The notes under the pieces: generated by a model | Told to the model about the DNA's origin: nothing | The model's input: only the letters and a program-made list of their open reading frames with translations | Database searches by the model: none | Program-made: the position numbers and the translations under genes | Part shown: one piece after another, positions 1-7,251 of the stretch | How the letters are laid out: every line of letters starts with the position of its first letter | Numbering within the stretch: position 1 is the first letter of the stretch | Source of the DNA: Deferribacteres bacterium JdFR-76 | Lineage (GTDB): Bacteria; Zhuqueibacterota; JdFR-76 | Direction: 5' to 3' | Length of the DNA stretch: 8,575 nt | Assembly: GCA_002011685.1 (NCBI GenBank) | Contig: MTOL01000516.1 | Span: 1-8,575 of the forward strand

Positions 1-379
1 GAGCATGAAGGCTGTTATAAAACCCAGCGAAATTATCGCTGCTTCGATTGACCAGCAGTTTCTAAAAAAAGTAGTGCACATTGTTGAAGAACACATGGAC
101 GATCCGGAATTTTCGGTGGAAGAGTTGAGCCGCCATCTTGGCATGAGCCGTTCTCAGGTTCATCGGAAGCTGACGGGACTAACAGGCTTATCGGCAAGCA
201 AGTTCATCCGGTGGGTACGGTTGGCACGTGCGGCGGACCTGCTCCAAAAGAACGCCGGAAATCTGGCGGAAATCGCATACCGGGTTGGATTTAATAGTCA
301 GTCATATTTTATCAAATGTTTCAAAGAACAATTCGGTTGCAGTCCCTCCGAATACCGAAAATCTGTTTCCTGCCAGTAA
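1..379 (+). CDS. C-terminal AraC/XylS-type DNA-binding domain of a regulator, 5' truncated (probable hybrid two-component system protein)
   Basis: The visible 124 or more residues form a complete AraC-family double helix-turn-helix. The first HTH is at about residues 37-61 counted from the ATG at 5 (SVEELSRHLGMSRSQVHRKL). The second is at about 86-119, ending in the usual GFNSQSYFIKCFKEQFG and SPSEYRK signature. The segment before it (KPSEI...FLKKVVHIVEEHMDDPEFSVEEL) is the linker typically found between a receiver domain and the AraC domain in hybrid two-component (HTCS) proteins of Bacteroidetes and relatives. The frame stays open to the left edge and no Shine-Dalgarno site is visible before the ATG at 5, so that ATG is probably internal and the gene starts upstream. 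The protein would bind DNA in the cytoplasm as a transcription activator. It lies 264 bases before a co-directional block of secreted-protein genes, a plausible target. The HTH is certain. The hybrid architecture is inferred from the linker. Confidence 0.85.
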   Translation, partial: SMKAVIKPSEIIAASIDQQFLKKVVHIVEEHMDDPEFSVEELSRHLGMSRSQVHRKLTGLTGLSASKFIRWVRLARAADLLQKNAGNLAEIAYRVGFNSQSYFIKCFKEQFGCSPSEYRKSVSCQ

Positions 380-523
380 CTCGCCAGAATTTGTCCAGCC
401 ATTTCATTCCTGAAACAGAATAGCTGCTTGTTCCGAATGGGGGATTGCCTCTTTCATCCCTGGAATCTGTTTTGGTTATGAGAAAAACGAAGGTCTCCCT
501 GTTCGACCAAACTGCGCCCTGAA

Positions 524-556
524 TGCAACATACGTTTTATTCTTTGCAACATAAGT
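524..556 (+). promoter_or_regulatory. Direct repeat TGCAACATA in 21-base register, candidate AraC-type operator
   Basis: TGCAACATA occurs at 524-532 and again at 545-553. With the next bases the match is 11 of 12 (TGCAACATAnGT). The start-to-start distance of 21 bases is two helical turns, so both copies lie on the same DNA face. This is the geometry known for direct-repeat half-sites of AraC-family activators. The second copy ends three bases before the candidate -35 hexamer, as expected for an activator that contacts RNA polymerase. The repeat and spacing are seen directly. Assignment to the AraC-type regulator next door is inference. Confidence 0.5.
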
Positions 557-558
557 GA

Positions 559-587
559 AAGACACGGATTTCTTAGTTTTTTATCAT
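559..587 (+). promoter_or_regulatory. Candidate sigma70-like promoter for the secreted-protein genes
   Basis: A -35-like AAGACA (559-564, four of six matches to TTGACA, the GACA half intact) is followed after exactly 17 bases by a -10-like TATCAT (582-587, five of six matches to TATAAT). Transcription would start near 594 and give a leader of about 50 bases before the ATG at 644. The weak -35 box suits an activator-dependent promoter. AT-rich sequence can produce such matches by chance. The case rests mainly on the position next to the direct repeat. Confidence 0.4.
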
Positions 588-643
588 TTAACAGGAAAAT
601 GGGAATGCCGGTGGTCTTTTCTGATTCTGATTGAGGAGGCACC

Positions 644-2647
644 ATGCGAAAAGCCTTTATTTCAATCGTGGTGCTCTTGTTTTTTGGAAATGGGATGTTA
701 TTGATGGCGCAGGTACAGCGAACCGTTTTGCTGGAAGTAGCTACGAGTGCCAATTGCGGCCCTTGCTCTGCCTTAAATCCCCTGGTTTACGATGTTTTGA
801 CTCGCAATTATGGCCGGATGGTTTCGATCTGGTACCATGTATGGATACCGCTGCCTACAGATCCCATGTATCTCGCCGGCAAGCAGGAGATAGAAGAGCG
901 GGCCCGCCATTATTACGATATTCAGGCGGTGCCCACCTATTTGCTTGACGGAAAGGAAACTTCTGCCCATGGGATGGAGGATAGCGTAAACGAGCGCCTG
1001 CAGGTAGAATCTCCCGTGGAGCTCTATGTTAAGGCACGCCTGGTGGATGATTCGTTAAAGACAAGAATCCGGCTGATTGTGGTGTCGCCTTTTGATCAGC
1101 GTGAATTGCGTTTACGAGCGGTCATTACCGAAAATATGATTGAGTATCCAGTCCCACCTGGCATGAATGGTGAGAAGGAATTTCCGCATGTGTTTCGCAA
1201 GTTTTTTGGGAGTCCTGCAGGCATAGCCATCAATGATCTTATTCCGGGAGACACGCTGGATTTCTTTTTCGCCGAAAAAGTGGATTCCTTGTGGAATAAG
1301 GACCAGCTTGCGGTGGTAGCCTTTCTTCAGTCCGATGTTACACGCGAGGTGATTCAGGCAGCAACCGACCTAACGTTCCATTCCCTTCGTGCTGTGGAGT
1401 CCAACCATCAGATCCTCAAACAAAATCATACCGGTAGCTGGGATTACGTAATAAAAAATTTGGGGGCAGATTCCCTGTTTATCCGCGTCCAGGCTCGCAA
1501 TGTGGAAATCGTGGATACCTGGGAGTATGCCTTTGTTTTTAATGGGAAAACTGGACGATCGGTTATCTTTCCCGTTGCCCCTGCGGACAGTGTGACTTTT
1601 CAATTACAAATCCGTACAGATAGCTGTCCTGGTTACGCCAAAATCACAATTGAAGCGGTAAATGCGGGATATCACAGCCATTTTACGGCACGTTCGGATT
1701 TCTGGGGGATCCTTCCCGGTGGAGAAGTCCTGCTGATTGAGACCGACAATACAAAAGAATCCAATGCGATTTATGTCCGAGCTTTTGAAAAGCACCAGGT
1801 TACCTACACAGTTTTTCCTCAGGATGTGGTGAAACAGGCGGATTTAACTCCATTTAGGGCCATCTTTTGGAATATGGGATGGACGTCTTCTCCAACCCTG
1901 ACAAATTCGGATGCACACTGTTTAATCCGCTATCTGGAGAGTGGTGGGAATTTGTTTATTTCCGGGCAGGATTTCGGCCGCGATATGTTTGAGGGAAACC
2001 AGCCGGATACAGGAAAGATCCTGTATACGTCCTACCTGGATGCTCAATATGTGAAGGATAATGCCAATCTTTCAGTTATTGAAGGAGTGAGTGGTAATGT
2101 CATTTCGGATGGGCTTCTTTTTGAATTGAGCAGCTCCTACCAGCAAAGTCCGGATGTAATCGCCAGTTACTCCGGGAAAAGCGTACCCATCTTGAAGTAC
2201 AGGATGTCGGGTGAAACGGCCGGTTTGATGTATAATGCGGAAACGTATAAAGCGGTTTATCTCGCATTTGGGGTGGAACAAATTGATGGCATGGAAATTC
2301 AGGATCTGTTACTGCAGAGGGTGCTGCAATGGTTTGGAGTAATAACGGGAGTTGAGGAGGGAACATCCGTCCTTTCCGATTCTCCTCTTCTTCAGGTTTA
2401 CCCAAACCCGTTTAATGCTGAGACCAATTTTTGTTATACGGTGCCTACGGAATTGGCTGGAAGGGAGATTACTCTCTTTGTTTATGATAGTCGCGGCAAA
2501 GAAGTTTGGAGGTATATCCAGAAAGTGAACCGGCCGGGGGTTTATTTCACTCATTTTGATGCCGCATCATTAAGTTCCGGTATCTATTTCTGTCGCTTTC
2601 TTGCAGGTTCAGTTTCGATCAGCAAAAAGATGATTCTTCTGAAGTAA
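644..2647 (+). CDS. Secreted Omp28-like thioredoxin-fold protein with T9SS type A sorting domain (first paralogue, CGPC)
   Basis: This is a 667-residue exported protein. The ATG at 644 follows GAGGAGG by four bases. Residues 1-22 are a signal peptide with probable cleavage after MA. Residues 24 to about 245 resemble the Omp28-related family: a thioredoxin-like half with NCGPC (Cys38, Cys41), a likely cis-proline (Pro97 in AVPTYLLDGKE) and DPMYL, then the family's second half with FPHVFRKFFG and LAVVAFLQ. Residues 252-345 look like an Ig-type beta segment. Residues 358-565 resemble the amidotransferase/ThuA-like fold common in T9SS cargo (LTNSDAHCLIRYLESGGNLFISGQDFG) and show no G-x-C-x-G nucleophile elbow. 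The last 85 or so residues are the sorting domain (YPNPFN, SGIYFC, KMILLK). It probably acts at the cell surface or outside. A thiol-disulfide role is plausible from CGPC but unproven, since Omp28 proteins lack a defined reaction. It is a full-length paralogue of 5212-7251. Confidence 0.9.
   Translation: MRKAFISIVVLLFFGNGMLLMAQVQRTVLLEVATSANCGPCSALNPLVYDVLTRNYGRMVSIWYHVWIPLPTDPMYLAGKQEIEERARHYYDIQAVPTYLLDGKETSAHGMEDSVNERLQVESPVELYVKARLVDDSLKTRIRLIVVSPFDQRELRLRAVITENMIEYPVPPGMNGEKEFPHVFRKFFGSPAGIAINDLIPGDTLDFFFAEKVDSLWNKDQLAVVAFLQSDVTREVIQAATDLTFHSLRAVESNHQILKQNHTGSWDYVIKNLGADSLFIRVQARNVEIVDTWEYAFVFNGKTGRSVIFPVAPADSVTFQLQIRTDSCPGYAKITIEAVNAGYHSHFTARSDFWGILPGGEVLLIETDNTKESNAIYVRAFEKHQVTYTVFPQDVVKQADLTPFRAIFWNMGWTSSPTLTNSDAHCLIRYLESGGNLFISGQDFGRDMFEGNQPDTGKILYTSYLDAQYVKDNANLSVIEGVSGNVISDGLLFELSSSYQQSPDVIASYSGKSVPILKYRMSGETAGLMYNAETYKAVYLAFGVEQIDGMEIQDLLLQRVLQWFGVITGVEEGTSVLSDSPLLQVYPNPFNAETNFCYTVPTELAGREITLFVYDSRGKEVWRYIQKVNRPGVYFTHFDAASLSSGIYFCRFLAGSVSISKKMILLK
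2627..2645 (+). repeat. 19-base identity shared by the 3' ends of two sorting domains, copy 1
   Basis: AAGATGATTCTTCTGAAGT is identical here and at 4959-4977. It encodes the terminal KMILLK plus the first base of the stop codon in both genes. The flanking sorting-domain sequence is much less similar. Confidence 0.6.
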
Positions 2648-2714
2648 GGATGCCAATGGGGACCCGTGGTAAGAAATGTTTATTCTAACTTAATTCCAGA
2701 GGGAGGTGAGTGAC

Positions 2715-4979
2715 ATGTTACATTGGATTTTGTGCAGGGGGCAAAAAAGGGTGTCAACGTGGAAGATATGGACGAACCAGGTTCTTTCGGTTATTTTGCT
2801 TCTCTTGTTTTTTTACGGATCGCTGCTGGCAAATAATTCCAGGTGGAAATGTTATTCAGCTAACCTAGACATTTTTGCCCTGAAAGCGGAAGGGGATACG
2901 ATCTGGGTAGGGGGGCCTGGTGGGCTGGTTATGCTAAACCAGATCACGGGGGAAACGTTCTTTTACGACAAAATGAACTCCGGTTTGCCAACCAATTTTA
3001 TCCGGGCCATCAACGTTGACAAACAGGGAGTGAAATGGATCGGTGTAAAAAATGGCCTGGTGGCTTTTGATGGCACGAATTGGATGGTTTATAATAAGGA
3101 TAATTCCGGTCTACCATCAAATAGAATTAGCGTTATTGCTGTAGATGAAGATAATGTAAAATGGATCGGTACAGATAAGGGGGTGGCCAGGTTTGACGGT
3201 CAGACTTGGACGGTATACGACACATCAAATTATGGGCTTGAGACTCTGGGACTGGACATTATTTCCATTGACATAGATGACAAAAACGACCTTGTGTGGA
3301 TTGGAACGCGTACGGGGCTGGTCCGTTTTGACAAAGATACCTCATGGACGACGTTTACAACTGGAAATTCGGATATTCCTTTTAACCTAATCAATACCCT
3401 GGCGGTGGATACGCTTGGAAATGTCTGGGTTGCCGATGAGGAGGGACATCTTGCACGGTTCGATGGTCAAAACTGGAAAAAATTTACCACCTCCAACTCC
3501 GGGTGGACAGGCAAAAATGCCCGGGATATCGTTGTGGATAAGAATAACAATATCTGGATTGCCTCGCTCGGTGGAGGGCTGGTGAAATTTGACGGGCAAA
3601 AATGGACCGTATATACAGAATCCAACAGCAAATTGCCCGGCAACATGGTATTTACCGTCGAAACCGACCGCTATGGCAATGTGTGGGTGGCGGTTCTTAA
3701 AAAAGGTCTGACACGGTTCGACGGAGATACCACATGGGTCCCTTTTGGCGTCTCCAACTCGGGTCTGCTTAGCAACAGTATCACATCCATCGTTTTTGAT
3801 CCCTACGGCAGGGCCTGGATCGGTGCTTCCTGGGGTGGTGGCTTGGTCTGTTTTGACGGCACGACCTGGAGTAGTTATACCACAGAAAACTCTAAATTAC
3901 CCAATGACAACGTCAACGCATTGGCTGTCCACAATCACACCATCTGGATTGGCACAGACGATGGCCTGGCCCGCTTCCAATCGGATACCGGGTGGACCGT
4001 TTACCAAATGTCCAATTCCCCTCTACCCTACCGGGAAATCAAGTCTTTGGCAGTGGATCCCAGCAACGGTCATCTATGGATTGGTACAGGAGGAGGCGGT
4101 GTTGTCGTGTTCGACGGTGATACGACATGGACGATCTATTCGGCCGAAAATTTTCCAATTCCCGATAACACCATCAATGATATTGCCATTTCGGGCGATG
4201 AGATATGGATTGCTACCGGCGGTGGGGTTGCCAGGTTTGATGGTACGAATTGGACCAGCTACACATCCATGAACTCCGGGCTACCGTCCGATGAAGTGAT
4301 GGCCATTGCCATTGATAGGGATGGCAACAAATGGTTTGGATCTGGCAACTTCTTTTTTGAGGACGGGGGCCTCACCATGTTTGACGGCGACTCCACCTGG
4401 ATTACTTATAATAGCGACAATTCACCGCTACCGGTTAATCTTGTAAAAGAAGTATTTGTCGATAGGAACAACAATATTTGGGTTGCTACGGGTGCCGGCT
4501 ATGGAACAGGCATGGGGGTAATGAAATTTGATGGCAAATCGGATTGGACGCTGTTTACCACAGATAACTCCGGCCTGGCCAATAATCAGGTCAATGTCAT
4601 TTCTCAGGATGCCGAAGGGAATATCTGGTTTGCCGTAGAAAACAGCGGCATAGCCATCTATACACCGGAGCCCACCGCCGTCGAAATGGATCGCCCAGAA
4701 ATCGCAACGCAGTTTGTGCTGGAACAGAATTATCCAAACCCATTCAACCCGGTGACACGAATCTGTTATGAGATACCCGAGCATGGAAGTGGACAGAAAG
4801 TAACCTTGAAGGTTTATGATATGATGGGACGGGAAGTCGCAACTCTGGTAAACGGTGTAAAAAAGCCAGGACGTTATACTGCGGTATTTCATGCAGATAA
4901 ATTAGGCTCCGGAATCTACTTTTACACGCTGAAAGCAGGACGTACCATCATCAGCCGTAAGATGATTCTTCTGAAGTGA
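2715..4979 (+). CDS. Secreted 14-repeat beta-propeller protein (two-component regulator propeller repeats) with T9SS type A sorting domain
   Basis: This is a 754-residue exported protein. I prefer the ATG at 2715, five bases after GGAGGTGA (2702-2709). The in-frame GTG at 2706 lies inside that Shine-Dalgarno site. A signal peptide with a long N-region ends near LLA (residue 39). Residues 44 to about 650 are tandem Reg_prop-type repeats of 42-49 residues with the pattern W-I-G-T-x-x-G-L-x-R-F-D-G-x-x-W-T-x-Y-x-x-x-N-S-x-L-P-x-N-x-I-x-x-I-A-V-D. I count 14 W-(I/V/F)-(G/A) strands. The first unit lacks its opening half and the last (IWFAVENSGIAIY) lacks its closing half, so the N-terminus would close the ring. 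This fits two seven-bladed propellers. Residues 669-754 are a T9SS tail (LEQNYPNPFNP, GREVATLV, SGIYFY, KMILLK). Such propellers normally form the ligand-sensing half of HTCS proteins, but no membrane segment, kinase or DNA-binding part is present. The likely role is extracellular binding, ligand unknown. Confidence 0.9.
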   Translation: MLHWILCRGQKRVSTWKIWTNQVLSVILLLLFFYGSLLANNSRWKCYSANLDIFALKAEGDTIWVGGPGGLVMLNQITGETFFYDKMNSGLPTNFIRAINVDKQGVKWIGVKNGLVAFDGTNWMVYNKDNSGLPSNRISVIAVDEDNVKWIGTDKGVARFDGQTWTVYDTSNYGLETLGLDIISIDIDDKNDLVWIGTRTGLVRFDKDTSWTTFTTGNSDIPFNLINTLAVDTLGNVWVADEEGHLARFDGQNWKKFTTSNSGWTGKNARDIVVDKNNNIWIASLGGGLVKFDGQKWTVYTESNSKLPGNMVFTVETDRYGNVWVAVLKKGLTRFDGDTTWVPFGVSNSGLLSNSITSIVFDPYGRAWIGASWGGGLVCFDGTTWSSYTTENSKLPNDNVNALAVHNHTIWIGTDDGLARFQSDTGWTVYQMSNSPLPYREIKSLAVDPSNGHLWIGTGGGGVVVFDGDTTWTIYSAENFPIPDNTINDIAISGDEIWIATGGGVARFDGTNWTSYTSMNSGLPSDEVMAIAIDRDGNKWFGSGNFFFEDGGLTMFDGDSTWITYNSDNSPLPVNLVKEVFVDRNNNIWVATGAGYGTGMGVMKFDGKSDWTLFTTDNSGLANNQVNVISQDAEGNIWFAVENSGIAIYTPEPTAVEMDRPEIATQFVLEQNYPNPFNPVTRICYEIPEHGSGQKVTLKVYDMMGREVATLVNGVKKPGRYTAVFHADKLGSGIYFYTLKAGRTIISRKMILLK
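4959..4977 (+). repeat. 19-base identity shared by the 3' ends of two sorting domains, copy 2
   Basis: This is the second copy of the 19-base word at 2627-2645, at the end of the propeller gene. The two genes then use different stop codons (TAA and TGA). Confidence 0.6.
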
Positions 4980-5211
4980 AGGGACCCCAGGGTTTCCCTT
5001 CCTTTTGGAGGGGAAACCCTGTCATTGATTCTAGTTCTGCCAAGATAGGATTTATTGAGCAACCGGGCGGGCAAAACGGGCAGCGGAGGTTTTTTTGACC
5101 CGGTCTTAATAAACGAACCGGCTTTCGAATCGGCAGGTGTGGCAGATGGAGATTCCTTTTCGTGGCAACCGGATATTTTGAATAACAAAACATGGTTTTC
5201 CGGAGGCGTTG
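4980..5211 (+). other. Intergenic stretch with terminator-like hairpin and a GC-patterned leader
   Basis: These 232 bases hold no convincing gene. A TTG-initiated frame from 5055 runs into the next coding region out of frame and matches nothing I recognise. The left part contains the hairpin listed separately. The right part has AACCGG three times (5061, 5116, 5167), a CCCGGT that can pair with the first or second of these, and a run of seven T at 5090-5096. The Shine-Dalgarno CGGAGG at 5201-5206 serves the next gene. Confidence 0.5.
4988..5021 (+). terminator. Strong 15-bp hairpin with TTTT loop, terminator-like
   Basis: Bases 4988-5002 pair with 5007-5021 over 15 positions. The outer 11 are perfect (CAGGGTTTCCC with GGGAAACCCTG), then one T-G wobble, then three more Watson-Crick pairs around a TTTT loop. 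The hairpin begins eight bases after the propeller gene's stop. No T tract follows (TCATTGATTCTAG), so it is not a textbook intrinsic terminator. It could be a factor-assisted terminator, a transcript 3'-end stabiliser or an attenuating processing structure between this gene and the next. Confidence 0.55.
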
Positions 5212-7251
5212 ATGAGGCGATCACTGCTCATTCTGATTTTTCTGATTTTTCCGGCCCATATGTTGGCACAGGTTGAGAAAACCATCTTGATTGAACATAC
5301 AACAAATACAAATTGTGGTGCCTGTGTGGCATATGAACCGCCCGTATACCGCTATGTCAGTGAGCATATAGATCGGATTGTGGTGGTGGCTTATCACAAC
5401 AATTTCCCGGATCAAAACGATCCCATGTTTCTTCATAATTCCGAAGAAATTCTGCAGCGCACATCCCAGTATTATGCTGTGTCAATGAACCCCAGCTTTT
5501 TTGTGGATGGCAAAGAAGTGTCATTTAAAAAGGCCATTTTCAGGGAACTTGAAGACAAGCTGAACGAACAGTCTCCCTTAGCTTTAGATCTTAACGCTGA
5601 ATTTAGCGCGGATACGATAATCGCGAACGTCCGTTTAGAAGTCCTGTCAGAGATTTTGCAGCGCGATTTGCGTTTGAGACTTGCTGTGGTTGAGAAGCAA
5701 GTTGAATTTGACGAACCACCTGGAAGATATGGACAGCGGATATTTCACAATGTATTTCGGAGGTTTTTTCTTGGAGCAGCAGGTTTGGATTTGGGAACTG
5801 TTGAGGTTGGTGACGTGCGCAATTACCACTTTTCTTTGCCCATTGATCCTCAGTGGAATCCAGATGAACTGGTATTGGTGGCATGGGTGCAGACTGATGA
5901 AACGAAAGAAGTGCTCCAAGCCGCTACCGATGTTCCCCGGCACGTTTTTTTCTGCCGGGAGAAGGATGCCGAGCTACTGGCGCCGGGCCAGGAAAAAATG
6001 AGAGATTATTTCGTCAAAAACCCCAATGGACAGGCGCTGCGGTTGGAAGTTAGTGCTGAGGTTTTAGATCTTCCCAGTGGCTGGGAGTATTCGTTTAAAT
6101 ACGGCAACGCAACCGGGAAAGTGCTATTCGTGGACGTTCCACCCCATGCAGAAGTCAGTTTCGCGTTTGTCATAAAGGCTGGAGCTGAACCGGGAACAGC
6201 GAAGATGAAAATCAAAGTGAGGAATATTTCATACCATTATGCATTCGAAACCGAACTGGATTATCAGGGTATCGTACCGGGTGGAAGCATTCTTTTTGTA
6301 GATGACGATTTCGATCCCAATTTCCCATACGTGGTTAACAGAACCGAAATCGCGTATCTTCAAACGCTCGAAAATGTCGGTGTGCAATTTACCGCCATTC
6401 CCCAGGATCTGTTTGGTGAAATCGACTTAAAGTCTTTTACGGCAATCATCTGGAGTTGCGGATGGCAGGGAACCCTGGATAACGAGGATTGCTGGAAACT
6501 GATAGATTATCTGGATGGCGGTGGAAGAATTCTTATTGCTGGAAACAGCATTATGGCCGGAACACAGTTCGCCGGATCTCAGCTATGGAATTTTTACACA
6601 AATTATTTGGGTGCCAAGTTTTCGTTTGAAATGAAAGACTGGCTTATGAAAAATCGACTGGTCGGTCTAAGGGGCAACCCGATTTCCGATGGTCTCAGAT
6701 TTGAAATTAGTCTATACCAGAATCCTGTAGAGCAGGTACTGGTTCCTAGGCTTCAGCTGGGTGCAGATCACAGCTCTTTTCTTTTGCGATGGCAGGATTC
6801 ATTAAACAAATATGGTGCGATTATGTCCGAAACAGATACCTTCAAAACTGTTTACCTCGGCTTCGGTTTGAACGCTATTGTAGATTCATCTTCCTCTCCC
6901 AACAATAATAAAGCCAGGCTATTGCGGCGGATCCTCGAGTGGTTTGAGGTTCCCACACCGGTAAGATCCATCAAAGCACGGCCGCCTATGCGATTTTCCC
7001 TGGAACAAAATTATCCCAATCCTTTTAACTCAGGCACCCGGATAACCTATTCTGTTGGAAGCCGGGAGCATGTGGTGCTGAAAGTTTTCGATGCACGGGG
7101 ACGGGAAGTGCGTTTGCTGGTCAATACGGTGCAACCTGCGGGAACGTACACTATCAGCTTTGACGGAAGTAACCTTCCCTCCGGTGTCTATATTTATGAG
7201 CTGAAAAGTGAGAGTTTCCGTTCCGTCAAAAAAATGATTCTATTGCGGTGA
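5212..7251 (+). CDS. Secreted Omp28-like thioredoxin-fold protein with T9SS type A sorting domain (second paralogue, CGAC)
   Basis: This is a 679-residue exported protein. The ATG at 5212 lies five bases after CGGAGG (5201-5206), and I prefer it to the adjoining in-frame TTG at 5209. The signal peptide ends near MLA (residue 19). The layout matches the 644-2647 product: a thioredoxin-like start with NCGAC (Cys35, Cys38), likely cis-proline 94 (MNPSFFVDGKEV), DPMFL, and the Omp28 second half (IFHNVFRRFFLG, LVLVAWVQTDETKEVLQAATD). An Ig-like segment follows at about 252-345 (LPSGWEYSFKYGN, EPGTAKMKIKVRN). An amidotransferase-like segment covers about 356-580 (GGSILFVDDDFDPNFPYV, CWKLIDYLDGGGRILIAGNS). 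The T9SS tail runs from about 597 (LEQNYPNPFN, GREVRLLV, SGVYIYELK, KKMILLR). As in the paralogue, no catalytic nucleophile elbow is seen in the amidotransferase-like part. The two copies are clearly homologous end to end but diverged, so the duplication is not recent. It is probably surface-exposed or extracellular. A thiol-redox role is plausible but unproven. Confidence 0.9.
   Translation: MRRSLLILIFLIFPAHMLAQVEKTILIEHTTNTNCGACVAYEPPVYRYVSEHIDRIVVVAYHNNFPDQNDPMFLHNSEEILQRTSQYYAVSMNPSFFVDGKEVSFKKAIFRELEDKLNEQSPLALDLNAEFSADTIIANVRLEVLSEILQRDLRLRLAVVEKQVEFDEPPGRYGQRIFHNVFRRFFLGAAGLDLGTVEVGDVRNYHFSLPIDPQWNPDELVLVAWVQTDETKEVLQAATDVPRHVFFCREKDAELLAPGQEKMRDYFVKNPNGQALRLEVSAEVLDLPSGWEYSFKYGNATGKVLFVDVPPHAEVSFAFVIKAGAEPGTAKMKIKVRNISYHYAFETELDYQGIVPGGSILFVDDDFDPNFPYVVNRTEIAYLQTLENVGVQFTAIPQDLFGEIDLKSFTAIIWSCGWQGTLDNEDCWKLIDYLDGGGRILIAGNSIMAGTQFAGSQLWNFYTNYLGAKFSFEMKDWLMKNRLVGLRGNPISDGLRFEISLYQNPVEQVLVPRLQLGADHSSFLLRWQDSLNKYGAIMSETDTFKTVYLGFGLNAIVDSSSSPNNNKARLLRRILEWFEVPTPVRSIKARPPMRFSLEQNYPNPFNSGTRITYSVGSREHVVLKVFDARGREVRLLVNTVQPAGTYTISFDGSNLPSGVYIYELKSESFRSVKKMILLR

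Larger units (their letters stand above)
380..643 (+). other. Intergenic control region between the regulator and the secreted-protein genes
   Basis: These 264 bases hold no convincing gene on either strand. They contain the direct repeat and promoter listed separately. An 8-base inverted repeat, TCTGTTTC (362-369) with GAAACAGA (412-419), spans the regulator's stop codon, but its 42-base loop and lack of a T tract make it a poor terminator. A strong Shine-Dalgarno site, GAGGAGG at 633-639, belongs to the next gene. Confidence 0.6.

Noticed and set aside
362..419. Inverted repeat TCTGTTTC/GAAACAGA as terminator of the regulator gene
   Set aside because: It has an 8-base stem, a 42-base loop, no T tract, and the first arm lies inside the coding region.
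454..753. 99-codon open frame on the - strand across the control region
   Set aside because: It overlaps the start of the first Omp28-like gene and its candidate promoter, and its product matches nothing I recognise.
3745..4272. 175-codon open frame on the + strand in another phase of the propeller gene
   Set aside because: It lies wholly inside the propeller coding region. The repetitive codon pattern of the repeats keeps alternative frames open, and the product resembles no protein family.
4428..4892. 154-codon open frame on the - strand
   Set aside because: It is antisense to the propeller repeats and sorting domain, with no recognisable domain and no promoter or ribosome site that I could support.
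5041..5211. Riboswitch (for example cyclic-di-GMP type) upstream of the second Omp28-like gene
   Set aside because: Scattered GGGC and GGCAG words are present, but the conserved core and stem arrangement of the classes I know cannot be laid out.
5055..5276. Possible small gene with a TTG start before the second Omp28-like gene
   Set aside because: It has no good ribosome site and overlaps the real gene's signal-peptide region out of frame. The sequence looks like untranslated leader.
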